DNA from: Acidimicrobiaceae bacterium
GTDB taxonomy: Bacteria; Actinomycetota; Acidimicrobiia; Acidimicrobiales; RAAP-2
Assembly: GCA_003133545.1 (NCBI GenBank)
Contig: PKYA01000045.1
Location: 1-45,565 of the forward strand
DNA length: 45,565 nucleotides
Reading direction: 5' to 3'
Shown here piece by piece: positions 8,461 to 15,027 of this stretch. The first letter of the stretch is position 1, and every line of letters starts with the position of its first letter. Position numbers and translations under genes: made by a program. The notes below the pieces were generated by a model. The model worked only from the letters and a program-made list of their open reading frames with translations. It did not search any database and was not told the DNA's origin.

Positions 8461-8817
8461 TCAGGGAATGAGGAGATGCTCCCCCGGCACGAGCACGTCG
8501 GAGCCCGCTTCCGCGGTCAGCGCGTGCTCCAGCCCGGCGACGTTTCCACCGCCGACCCGCGCCGCGATGGAGGCCACCGTGTCGCCGGCGTGGATGACAT
8601 ATACCTGCCCCGCGGCCGGTGCGGCATTAGCCAGCGTCGATCCTCCGAGGGAGCGGATCGGCAGCGCCAGCAGAACGAGCAGCCCGAGCACCACCGCGGC
8701 CGCCGCCACGCGCCGGTGTTGCACCCGCCGCGAGGGAGCGCGTTGTGGGCGCACCGGGGGAACCACGGTCAACCGGGGATAGAACTCCTCGTACTCCAGC
8801 TCGAACGCGACCGACAT
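8461..8817 (-). CDS. SOS-associated LysM-domain membrane protein (YneA/ChiZ-like cell-division inhibitor candidate)
   Basis: The 118-aa protein has a cytoplasmic basic N-terminus, one membrane helix (about 37-56) and a C-terminal LysM domain (about 72-117, YVIHAGDTVASIAARVGG) that should bind peptidoglycan outside the membrane. This architecture and position next to lexA and nrdR match M. tuberculosis Rv2719c (ChiZ) and Bacillus YneA, SOS-induced proteins that delay division. ATG 8817 is chosen because a strong AGGAGGA site (8824-8830) lies 6 nt upstream; the open frame continues to 8946 but would translate the LexA operators. Division inhibition is inferred from context. No hydrolase motif is visible in this short protein. 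Confidence 0.85.
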   Translation of the reverse strand: MSVAFELEYEEFYPRLTVVPPVRPQRAPSRRVQHRRVAAAAVVLGLLVLLALPIRSLGGSTLANAAPAAGQVYVIHAGDTVASIAARVGGGNVAGLEHALTAEAGSDVLVPGEHLLIP

Positions 8818-8831
8818 CGCTTGTCCTCCTT

Positions 8832-8908
8832 CGAACACCTGTTCGCTTCTCCGACATTGCAGCACGAACAGGTGTTCGGTGTCAACCGATTTCTCGAACG
8901 CCTGTTCG
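8832..8908 (-). promoter_or_regulatory. SOS promoter with three exact LexA boxes driving LysM-nrdR-deacetylase-dinB
   Basis: Three copies of CGAAC-N4-GTTCG lie at 8832-8845 (ACCT core as read on plus), 8865-8878 (AGGT) and 8895-8908 (GCCT), spaced 33 and 30 bp apart, about three helical turns. A consensus -35 TTGACA (minus strand, 8885-8880) and a TGCAAT -10 (8861-8856), separated by 18 bp, place the middle box in the promoter spacer, one box upstream of -35 and one near the transcript start. Same-face binding of three LexA dimers would give tight repression. The motif match is exact; the promoter hexamers are my assignment. Confidence 0.88.
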
Positions 8909-9344
8909 CTGCCCATGCCGTGCACCCTAAGGGGAGGGTGTGACACACAGAGAGGGGCCCCCAGGGCCCGGCGCCCTGACCCTGGGCACCTTCGGGCGGA
9001 TATCGGACAGAAGACCCTTCTCGCTTTGAGTCGATGCGGCCGCCCAATCCGACAGCCCCTTGTCCTGGCACGCCACAGCGCTCAGGTGCCGACGGTGCAG
9101 GCGAACTGCCGGCTGCTTCGAGGAGACCAGTGCAACCGGCTGGGCGATCCAGCCGCCCAGCGCCGGCCTCTCCACTCGCGCGTAAGGCCCGCACTGGTCC
9201 CGTGTACACAAACGAAAATGTCATTACTGGGCGTCGCGGCCGATGGCTGCGGCCGTGCGTGGGGATCAAATACAAGCGACTGACGATACTGATGGCCGGC
9301 ATTGCCTGGGGATGATGCCGGAATCGGCCAGATAGCATCCGCTG
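8909..9344. other. Intergenic region without a convincing gene; contains nested inverted repeats
   Basis: This roughly 436-bp stretch lies between the LysM operon promoter and the glycosyltransferase-like gene. No frame here has the codon bias of its neighbours. A GC-rich hairpin CAGGGC/GCCCTG lies at 8962-8978. A larger nested structure lies at 9125-9199: outer stem GACCAGTGC/GCACTGGTC (9125-9133/9191-9199) and inner stem CTGGGCG/CGCCCAG (9140-9146/9154-9160), extended by four pairs across a 2-nt bulge. The segment could be scar DNA from insertion of the downstream gene or a structured leader; direction is unknown. Confidence 0.4.
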
Positions 9345-10178
9345 GTGCTGACGATCTGGTACCTCGCCAACGATGCTGTGACTGAATGGGTGGTGGCATC
9401 CATGAACAGCCTCCGCGCAGTCGAGCCGGATGTGGCAGTGAAGGTCATCCCCTATGACGATCGGATAGAGCAGCTGTGCCACTTGTTGCCGCGGTGGAAT
9501 GCCGACATCGTTGATTGGCCCTTGAGCGACTACGACGCTCTCGGGGAAACGGTTGGCGCGAGGCCGAGCGCAAGAGGAATGTTCCGGAAGTTGGCCCTGC
9601 TTGGCCTTTCGGACGGCCCGAATCTTTATATCGACTCCGACACGGTGATCCTGCGGCAGCTTCTGCCCTTTGCTGACGCGTGGAGTGAATCGGGGGCAGA
9701 TCTGGCTGTAGCTGACGCTGACGTCCCGCAGGCGTTCCATCCGGGGCCACTGGCTCAGAGGACGCTGGGTTTCAATGCTGGGTTCTTCATCGCACGCGCT
9801 GGTCTGACCGATCTGTCCAACCTTCAAACTTTGGCGACCGACGCACTGCGAGTGGTGGACCAGTTCGTGATCGAAAACGTGGACCAACCGTTCTTCAACT
9901 TCGTTTGCGACGAGGCAGGATGGGATGTTCGGACGATCACTCAACTTGTCCCAGGGACGCCGTATTGCACATGGTCGGAGCGGGCGATTGATCCGGTCCA
10001 GCCTTGGATCCATTGGGCAGGCCGTTCCCTTGCCTATGACATGTCGCATCGCGAGTTGTGGGTGCGCTGGCGCTTGGAGGGGGCCGCTCCCGCCGAGAAA
10101 GCCAGGTTCCGTCTGGGCGAGACTCGAACCGCGCTGAAAAGGACGGTGCGGCACCTGGCTACCCGGCGCTCAGCGTGA
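9345..10178 (+). CDS. Putative GT-A-fold glycosyltransferase, probably acquired
   Basis: The 277-aa product begins MLTIWYLANDAVTEWVVASM and carries LYIDSDTVILRQL with a D-x-D motif (D97, D99), followed by NAGFFIAR (about 144-151) and DQPFFNF, a layout seen in GT8-like and related nucleotide-diphospho-sugar transferases. Substrate and acceptor are unknown, and no signal peptide or clear membrane helix is seen. Codon use differs from the neighbours: many third positions are A or T (roughly a quarter of the first 70 codons), whereas adjacent genes are almost all G/C. It separates the LysM operon from lexA, which are adjacent and divergent in mycobacteria, so it looks like an insertion. A TAGCAT at 9333-9338 is 6 nt before GTG 9345, so the transcript may be leaderless. 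Confidence 0.65.
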   Translation: MLTIWYLANDAVTEWVVASMNSLRAVEPDVAVKVIPYDDRIEQLCHLLPRWNADIVDWPLSDYDALGETVGARPSARGMFRKLALLGLSDGPNLYIDSDTVILRQLLPFADAWSESGADLAVADADVPQAFHPGPLAQRTLGFNAGFFIARAGLTDLSNLQTLATDALRVVDQFVIENVDQPFFNFVCDEAGWDVRTITQLVPGTPYCTWSERAIDPVQPWIHWAGRSLAYDMSHRELWVRWRLEGAAPAEKARFRLGETRTALKRTVRHLATRRSA

Positions 10179-10245
10179 GGAAGCCATTCTTGGTCCACAC
10201 CCGGCTGGTGACGAGGGGATCGGATGTGGAAGTCGGCCGCGACGA

Positions 10246-10307
10246 CGAACAGATGTTTGCTTCGCGCCCTCCGGCCCGCTATCTTGGTCGGGACGAACGA
10301 GTGTTCG
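10246..10307 (+). promoter_or_regulatory. lexA promoter with one exact and one degenerate LexA box
   Basis: An exact CGAAC-GAGT-GTTCG lies at 10294-10307 and a one-mismatch copy CGAAC-AGAT-GTTTG at 10246-10259. Between them I read TTGCTT (10257-10262), a 17-bp spacer and TATCTT (10280-10285), predicting a start near 10292. The degenerate box would overlap -35 and the exact box would cover the start site, a layout fitting autorepression. An AAGGAG sequence (10374-10379) sits just before the lexA ATG. Confidence 0.8.
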
Positions 10308-10383
10308 CCCCGCTGCGGATGTATCGGGGGGGAATGGGCGGCCCGCACGCGGCGTGGGCGGAGCGGGATGAGAAGGAGCAGCC

Positions 10384-11013
10384 ATGGCGGAGGTCCTGAG
10401 CGGGAAGCGGCAGCAGATCCTCACCTTCATCGCGGACAGCCAGCGGGACCGGGGTTACCCCCCTTCGGTGCGCGAGATCGGGGTGGCCGTCGGCCTGGCG
10501 TCGTCCGCCACCGTCCACACCCATCTGGCCGTGCTCCAGCGTGAGGGCTACCTCTCCCGGGACCCGAGCAAGCCACGAGCCATCCAGGTGCACTACGACC
10601 CCGCATCCACCCAGAGCATGGCCACCTCCGCCGTGCGCAACGTGCCCCTCGTCGGCGACGTCGCCGCCGGGACGGGCGTCCTGGCCCAGGAGAACGTCGA
10701 AGAGCTCCTCCCGATGCCCGAGCAGTTCACCGGGACCGGGCCCGCCTTCATGCTGCGGGTGCGAGGGGATTCCATGATGGACGCCGGCATCTTCGACGGC
10801 GACTTCGTCGTCGTCCGCCAACAGCCCGAGGCCGAGAACGGCGACATCGTCGTGGCCGGCATCCCCGGCGATGAGGCCACGGTGAAGACGTTCGGTCGCC
10901 GTGACGGGCACATCGTCCTATCGCCGGCAAACCCGGCCTATTCGCCACTGGTCCTCGATGGTGACGACGTCACGATCTTCGGCAAGGTGGTCACCGTCGT
11001 CCGGCAAGTCTGA
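10384..11013 (+). CDS. lexA: SOS repressor LexA
   Basis: LexA represses DNA-damage genes and cleaves itself when RecA filaments form. The 209-aa protein has an N-terminal winged helix-turn-helix (about residues 27-58, SVREIGVAVGLASSATVHTHL region split across the helices) and a C-terminal S24 peptidase domain. The self-cleavage bond Ala95-Gly96 sits in DVAAGTG, nucleophile Ser130 in RGDSMMDAG, and general base Lys168 in EATVKTF. All key residues are present. The gene starts at ATG 10384 behind a good ribosome site and its own LexA boxes, and ends 3 bp from the convergent DNA glycosylase gene. recA is not in the window. Confidence 0.97.
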   Translation: MAEVLSGKRQQILTFIADSQRDRGYPPSVREIGVAVGLASSATVHTHLAVLQREGYLSRDPSKPRAIQVHYDPASTQSMATSAVRNVPLVGDVAAGTGVLAQENVEELLPMPEQFTGTGPAFMLRVRGDSMMDAGIFDGDFVVVRQQPEAENGDIVVAGIPGDEATVKTFGRRDGHIVLSPANPAYSPLVLDGDDVTIFGKVVTVVRQV

Positions 11014-11016
11014 GCC

Positions 11017-11877
11017 CTATTTGAGCAATCGGGAAAGCCTGCGGTCGGCCAGGATCTTCCCTCCCGTCTGGCATGTCGGGCAGTAGGTCATCTCATAGGA
11101 CTCGAACGAGACCCGGCGCAACTCGTCATCGCAGCCCGGGGTCGGACAGGGTTGGGCGACCTTCCCGTGCACGGCGAAACGCCCGCCCAACTTGGCCTCC
11201 GAAAGGCCGCCGGCCCGGGTGCGCTCGAGCGCGAGTGCGTCGTCGAGCACTTCCGTCGTCGCCGAGAGCAAGCGCTCGCGTTCGGCCGCGCTGAGCGAGC
11301 CCAACGACGCAAAGGGTGACAAGTGGGCGCAGTGCACGATGTCATCACCCCATCCCCGCCCGATGCCGGACACCACCCGCTGGTCGCGTAGGTCGGTGTG
11401 GAGGCGCCGGGAGCTCTGGCTGGTGCGAATCAGCTCGGCGAACTCCGGAGAGCCCGGTTCGGGCCCCAGCCCTTGGAGAGGCCCGTCGTCGCCCGGCGCC
11501 AGCACCCACCACGACGCCTTGCGCCGCGTCCCGTGCTCGCGGACCAGGACCGCCCGCTCGGGCTCCCCGTCACCGGAGGAGAAGACGAAACGGACCACCG
11601 CGCCGCGTGGGCGGGTGGTCTTGGCCGGGGCCTCCACATCGACGCGTCCGGCCTGGGAGAGGTGGAGAACGATGCGCCGCCCGCCGGCAAAGGTCCAGAC
11701 CAGGTACTTGGCCCGGCGGCCTATCGACTCCAGCACCTGTCCACGGAGGTCCTCCGCGGAGGGCGTCACGGTCTTGAGCGCAGTGAAGCCGAGGAGGTCG
11801 GCCCGCTCCAGGACGCGGCCGGACGCGAAGGCGTCCAGCCTTTCGGCCAACGCCTGCATTTCGGGGAGTTCCGGCAC
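11017..11877 (-). CDS. Fpg/Nei-family DNA glycosylase-AP lyase
   Basis: These base-excision-repair enzymes remove oxidised bases and nick the abasic site. The protein begins MPELPE, so after Met removal Pro1 and Glu2 form the catalytic pair. Lys57 in GRRAKYLVW corresponds to the conserved Fpg lysine. A helix-two-turn-helix segment GIGRGWGDDIVHCAHLSPFA (about residues 176-195) and a C-terminal zinc finger (CPTPGC...YCPTCQTGGK, about 244-270) follow, ending in RLSRLLK. Length 286 aa is normal. Fpg versus Nei specificity (8-oxoguanine versus oxidised pyrimidines) cannot be fixed from these motifs. It converges with lexA; no LexA box was seen at its 5' side. Confidence 0.9.
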   Translation of the reverse strand: MPELPEMQALAERLDAFASGRVLERADLLGFTALKTVTPSAEDLRGQVLESIGRRAKYLVWTFAGGRRIVLHLSQAGRVDVEAPAKTTRPRGAVVRFVFSSGDGEPERAVLVREHGTRRKASWWVLAPGDDGPLQGLGPEPGSPEFAELIRTSQSSRRLHTDLRDQRVVSGIGRGWGDDIVHCAHLSPFASLGSLSAAERERLLSATTEVLDDALALERTRAGGLSEAKLGGRFAVHGKVAQPCPTPGCDDELRRVSFESYEMTYCPTCQTGGKILADRRLSRLLK

Positions 11878-11894
11878 CTTGTCACAATGTTCTC

Positions 11895-12689
11895 ATGACC
11901 TACACCCACGGGCATCACGAATCGGTGCTGCGCAGCCATACCTGGCGCACGGCAGAGAACTCCTCGGCCTACCTGCTCCCCCACCTACGTCCGGGGATGT
12001 CCGTGCTCGACGTCGGCTGCGGTCCCGGGACGATCACCGCCGATCTGGCACGACAGGTGGACCCCGGTGAGGTCGTGGGCCTCGATGCGTCGGCGGAGGT
12101 CGTGGCCCAGGCCGCGGATCATGCTGCCCGCGCCGGAGTCCCCAATCTCCGCTTCGAGGTCGGAGACCTCTTCACCCTCGCCTACGGCGACGCCACGTTC
12201 GACGCCGTGCACGCCCACCAGGTTCTCCAGCACTTGTCCGACCCGGTGGCGGCCCTGGTCGAGCTGCGACGGGTCCTGCGCGATGGTGGCGTGCTGGCTG
12301 CCCGGGACAGCGACTACGGCGCGTTCACCTGGGCGCCGGCGGATCCGGTGCTCGAGCGCTGGCGGCAGGTCTACCTCGACGTCACGGCACGCAACGGTCA
12401 CGACGCCCGGATCGGGCCTGCCCTGTTGGGACTGGCGCATGCGGCCGGCTTCGACGACGTCGAGGTCTCGAGCACCTGCTGGACCTTCGCCGACCCCGGC
12501 GCCCGCCAGTGGTGGGGCGGCCTGTGGGCCGATCGGGTCCGCTTCTCCCGCTTCGCCGAGCAGGCCGTGGCCTATGGCGTGAGCGACGCCGACGAGCTGG
12601 AGCAGATCGCCAAAGCCTTCCTCGCCTGGGCCGCGTCAGCCGACGGGGTTTTCATCGTGCCGCACGTCGAGATCCTGGCCCGCCGCTGA
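11895..12689 (+). CDS. Class I SAM-dependent methyltransferase
   Basis: The 264-aa protein has the SAM-binding motif I VLDVGCGPG (residues 37-45), an acidic residue after strand two (VVGLDASAEVV), FEVGDLFTLAYGDATFDAVHAHQVLQHL with the motif II/III region, and a C-terminal part rich in aromatic residues. It resembles UbiE/BioC-like methyltransferases; the acceptor is unknown. It is divergent from the Fpg/Nei gene with 17 bp between starts. A CACAAT hexamer (11883-11888) is 6 nt before ATG 11895, so a leaderless transcript is possible. The N-terminal HGHHESVLRSHTWRT is typical of actinobacterial members. Confidence 0.85.
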   Translation: MTYTHGHHESVLRSHTWRTAENSSAYLLPHLRPGMSVLDVGCGPGTITADLARQVDPGEVVGLDASAEVVAQAADHAARAGVPNLRFEVGDLFTLAYGDATFDAVHAHQVLQHLSDPVAALVELRRVLRDGGVLAARDSDYGAFTWAPADPVLERWRQVYLDVTARNGHDARIGPALLGLAHAAGFDDVEVSSTCWTFADPGARQWWGGLWADRVRFSRFAEQAVAYGVSDADELEQIAKAFLAWAASADGVFIVPHVEILARR

Positions 12690-12739
12690 CCAGCACCCGG
12701 GACACAATGGAGCAATGGAGCAATGGGACGAGCGGTCGA

Positions 12740-13585
12740 TCAGTTGACCCAGAGCTTGTCGGTGTAGATGTCGGTGCCCGGGATGGTCGGGATGAAGGGC
12801 AGCGCCGCCACGACGACACCCTTGCCCGACTCCTCGAGCAGGCGACGGTGCTCGGCGATGACGGGTTCCCACGCGACCTCGGGGGGCGTGCTGAGGAACC
12901 ACAACAGGAGCGTCCGGCGGTCGCTGGCCGCTTCCCGCGGCACGTCGCCGGGCGCGTCGACCTCCAGGGCGATCGGGGTGAAGGCGGCCACCAGGTCGCC
13001 GTCGCTCCCGGGGAGCAGGCCGGGCAGGTGCTCGGCGCGCAGCCACTCCCACAGCCCTTCGTTCGAGACGTCCTCGGCGCGGTCGATGAACACGGAGACG
13101 AGGCCCCGGTAGGGGTGGTCCAGCGCCAGCTCTATCGGCACGCCGTCGGGATCGCGCCGGTACTCCCAGCAGTAGTTGTAGAGGAGCGTGTGCACGTGGT
13201 CGCGCTCTTCGAACATACGGCCGGCCGCGTGCAGCGCGTTGACCTGACGGAGGGCCCAACGGTTCCACACCGTGTGATAGCCGTCGAGCACCCAGTACAA
13301 CGACACGTACGAGCCGCGCGTCGGCGCGCCGGTGATGGCGGAGGGATCGGGGTCACGCAGGTTCTTGAGCTCGGCCGTGGCCACGAAGCGACGCCCGGCG
13401 AAGTTGTAGGGGCCAACCATGCAGCCGGCATAGAAGTGGTCCCGCTCGTACCACCGGTTGTAGGCCACCTCGTGACCGCGATGTGGCTCGACCACGGTGA
13501 ACAACATGGAGCCGAGCTTGACCGGCTCGGCCTCGGCCCAGACCTCAATGGGGCGGCGCTCTTTGGGTGCGGCATCCTCAGGCAT
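12740..13585 (-). CDS. Conserved-looking protein of unknown function, possible tandem dimeric alpha/beta-barrel domains
   Basis: The 281-aa protein has high-GC codon use like its neighbours and no signal peptide or membrane helix. The N-terminal half contains FTVVEPHRGHEVAYNRWYERDHF and the C-terminal half contains NEGLWEWLRAEHLPGLLPG; the shared pattern of a strand followed by a helix with W-x3-(D/E)-H is reminiscent of EthD-like or related dimeric alpha/beta-barrel domains. This suggests two similar domains in tandem but is inference from a short pattern. It sits between a methyltransferase (convergent) and the anti-sigma gene (24 bp upstream, same strand), so it may be co-transcribed with the sigma/anti-sigma pair. 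Confidence 0.6.
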   Translation of the reverse strand: MPEDAAPKERRPIEVWAEAEPVKLGSMLFTVVEPHRGHEVAYNRWYERDHFYAGCMVGPYNFAGRRFVATAELKNLRDPDPSAITGAPTRGSYVSLYWVLDGYHTVWNRWALRQVNALHAAGRMFEERDHVHTLLYNYCWEYRRDPDGVPIELALDHPYRGLVSVFIDRAEDVSNEGLWEWLRAEHLPGLLPGSDGDLVAAFTPIALEVDAPGDVPREAASDRRTLLLWFLSTPPEVAWEPVIAEHRRLLEESGKGVVVAALPFIPTIPGTDIYTDKLWVN

Positions 13586-13609
13586 CGGACGGGAACCTAA
13601 CAGACGGCG

Positions 13610-14368
13610 TCAAACGGTCCCCTGCGCCACCATCGGTCGGGCGGGAACGAGGGCACCCCCGGCCGGCTCGACGGTGATGGCGAGGACCGAAGGGTGCGGC
13701 GTCCCGGCCAGAGTGAAGGTTGCCTCGTGCGGCGACTGCCCGAGGATTCCGAGCGAGATCGTCTGCCCGCCCACCACGCCCCACAGCTGGTAGGTCTGCG
13801 TGGGCGAGAGGGTCGGCAGGGAGGACCGCACCAGGTAGCCCTGGCCGCCCCGAACCACCACGAACTCTGCCAACGTGTGGTGATCCGTGCCCTCCAGGTT
13901 CACCACCTTGTGGCCCGGAGTGTGGAGGGCGGCGGCGGCGGTGCCCGGCGCATTCGGGGCTTGATTGTCGGCGTTCGCCAGGTTGACGCCGAGGACGATG
14001 GCGGCAACGGCGGCGGCCGCGGCGAGGGAGGCCAGGGCGATCATGGGGCGCCGCCCCGGGCGCGCCCGGCGCGGCCGGTTCGTCGCGCCGCCTTCCTCCT
14101 CTTGGACCTCACGCCACAGCTGCGGCATGGGTGGAGGCTCTTCGTCATGACGGGCCGGCAGATGGCTGGCGATGCTCTCCCACAGCCCCTCGGGCAGTGG
14201 CTCGACCGAATTGCCCAGTGCGGCCGCCACCTCGCGGTGGGCGTCGAGCTCCGCCCGGCAGCGCGGGCATTCGGCCAGGTGCGCTTCGATCTGCGCGTAC
14301 TCGACGCTGTCCACGGCGTCGAGGGCGAACACCGCCAGCATCTCGGTCACCTCCTCGTGGGTCATCAT
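13610..14368 (-). CDS. RskA-type zinc-binding anti-sigma factor
   Basis: The 252-aa protein has an N-terminal anti-sigma domain with the H-x3-C-x2-C zinc motif HLAECPRC (H30, C34, C37), a linker, one membrane helix (about 109-130) and an extracytoplasmic C-terminal domain with the RskA signature (YLVRSSLPTLSPTQTYQLWGV). Such proteins hold their sigma factor at the membrane until regulated proteolysis releases it. Its start overlaps the sigma stop by 4 bp (ATGA), indicating translational coupling. M. tuberculosis RskA/SigK is the closest known model by architecture. Confidence 0.9.
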   Translation of the reverse strand: MMTHEEVTEMLAVFALDAVDSVEYAQIEAHLAECPRCRAELDAHREVAAALGNSVEPLPEGLWESIASHLPARHDEEPPPMPQLWREVQEEEGGATNRPRRARPGRRPMIALASLAAAAAVAAIVLGVNLANADNQAPNAPGTAAAALHTPGHKVVNLEGTDHHTLAEFVVVRGGQGYLVRSSLPTLSPTQTYQLWGVVGGQTISLGILGQSPHEATFTLAGTPHPSVLAITVEPAGGALVPARPMVAQGTV

Positions 14369-14940
14369 GCGTCGACCCCCTGCACGCCGCTCTCGAGCAG
14401 CGCGGCCCGCATGCGCCGCATGCCGTTGCGGATCCGGCTCTTCACGGTTCCCTCAGCCTGGTCGAGGAGCTCGGCCACCTCGACGTAGGTATGTCCTTCG
14501 AAATAGGCCAGCTCGATGGCGCGCCGCTCCTCCTCGGGAAGCTTGGCCAATGCTCTCGACACCTGGTCGGCCAGGGCCAGGTCCCAGACCTCGTGCTGCA
14601 TGTCGTACGCGGCGCTGGCCGTGCGCCCCGCCTCACGGGCCTCGCGGAGGCGCCGGGAATTGAGCGATCTGATCGCATCCACGGCCCGCGCGTGCGACTG
14701 GGCCAGAAGGAACGAACGCAGCGACCCCCGGTCGGCGTCGAACCGCTCCGGCTGGTTCCACAGCCGCAGGAACACGTCCTGGGTGACGTCTTCAGCCTCG
14801 GTGGTGCTGTTGAGGACGCGGCGAGCCAGGCCGTAGACGGCTCCCCCGTGCCGGCGGTACGCCTCGGCCAGGGCCACTTCGCTGTAACGGGCAATGGCGG
14901 TGACCAGCTGGGCGTCACTTACCTCGCCGATCTTTTGCAT
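14365..14940 (-). CDS. sigK: ECF sigma factor, SigK-like
   Basis: The 191-aa protein has sigma region 2 (YSEVALAEAYRRHGGAVYGLARRVL, EDVTQDVFLRLW) and region 4 (ALAKLPEEERRAIELAYFEGHTYVEVAELL then GTVKSRIRNGMRRMR). The pairing with an RskA-type anti-sigma factor, and CCGAAT -10 motifs both upstream of itself and of the divergent gene, match the M. tuberculosis SigK system. The symbol is assigned on that combination and orthology is not proven. ATG 14940 is preferred over the long upstream open frame, which would run into the divergent gene. Likely autoregulated. Confidence 0.85.
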   Translation of the reverse strand: MQKIGEVSDAQLVTAIARYSEVALAEAYRRHGGAVYGLARRVLNSTTEAEDVTQDVFLRLWNQPERFDADRGSLRSFLLAQSHARAVDAIRSLNSRRLREAREAGRTASAAYDMQHEVWDLALADQVSRALAKLPEEERRAIELAYFEGHTYVEVAELLDQAEGTVKSRIRNGMRRMRAALLESGVQGVDA

Positions 14941-14949
14941 GTATGTCCT

Positions 14950-14977
14950 ATTCGGGCCCGCCCCCGCAGGCAGATGT
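14950..14977 (-). promoter_or_regulatory. SigK-type promoter of the sigma/anti-sigma operon
   Basis: On the minus strand CCGAAT lies at 14955-14950, and 16 bp upstream ACATCT (14977-14972) matches the SigK -35 CCATCC at four of six positions. The -10 ends 9 nt before the sigma ATG. Together with the divergent promoter this suggests autoregulation. The -35 match is imperfect, so confidence is moderate. Confidence 0.6.
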
Positions 14978-14989
14978 TCGTTTTCCGAC

Positions 14990-15017
14990 CCATCCGGGCG
15001 TGGCCTGTGATCCGAAT
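14990..15017 (+). promoter_or_regulatory. SigK-type promoter of the ferritin-like gene
   Basis: CCATCC (14990-14995), a 16-bp spacer and CCGAAT (15012-15017) reproduce the published M. tuberculosis SigK consensus exactly. The -10 ends 10 nt before ATG 15028, so the 5' leader would be only a few bases. The divergent sigma gene is the obvious regulator. Confidence 0.8.
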
Positions 15018-15027
15018 AGTAGGTGCT

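Noticed and set aside
8461..8946. Longer LysM protein starting at 8946
   Set aside because: The extra 43 residues would be coded by the three LexA operators and the promoter, and a strong ribosome site sits before ATG 8817.
8769..10154. 461-residue minus-strand frame opposite the glycosyltransferase-like gene
   Set aside because: No recognisable motif, spans promoter DNA and the LexA boxes, and lies antisense to a gene with a D-x-D motif and family features.
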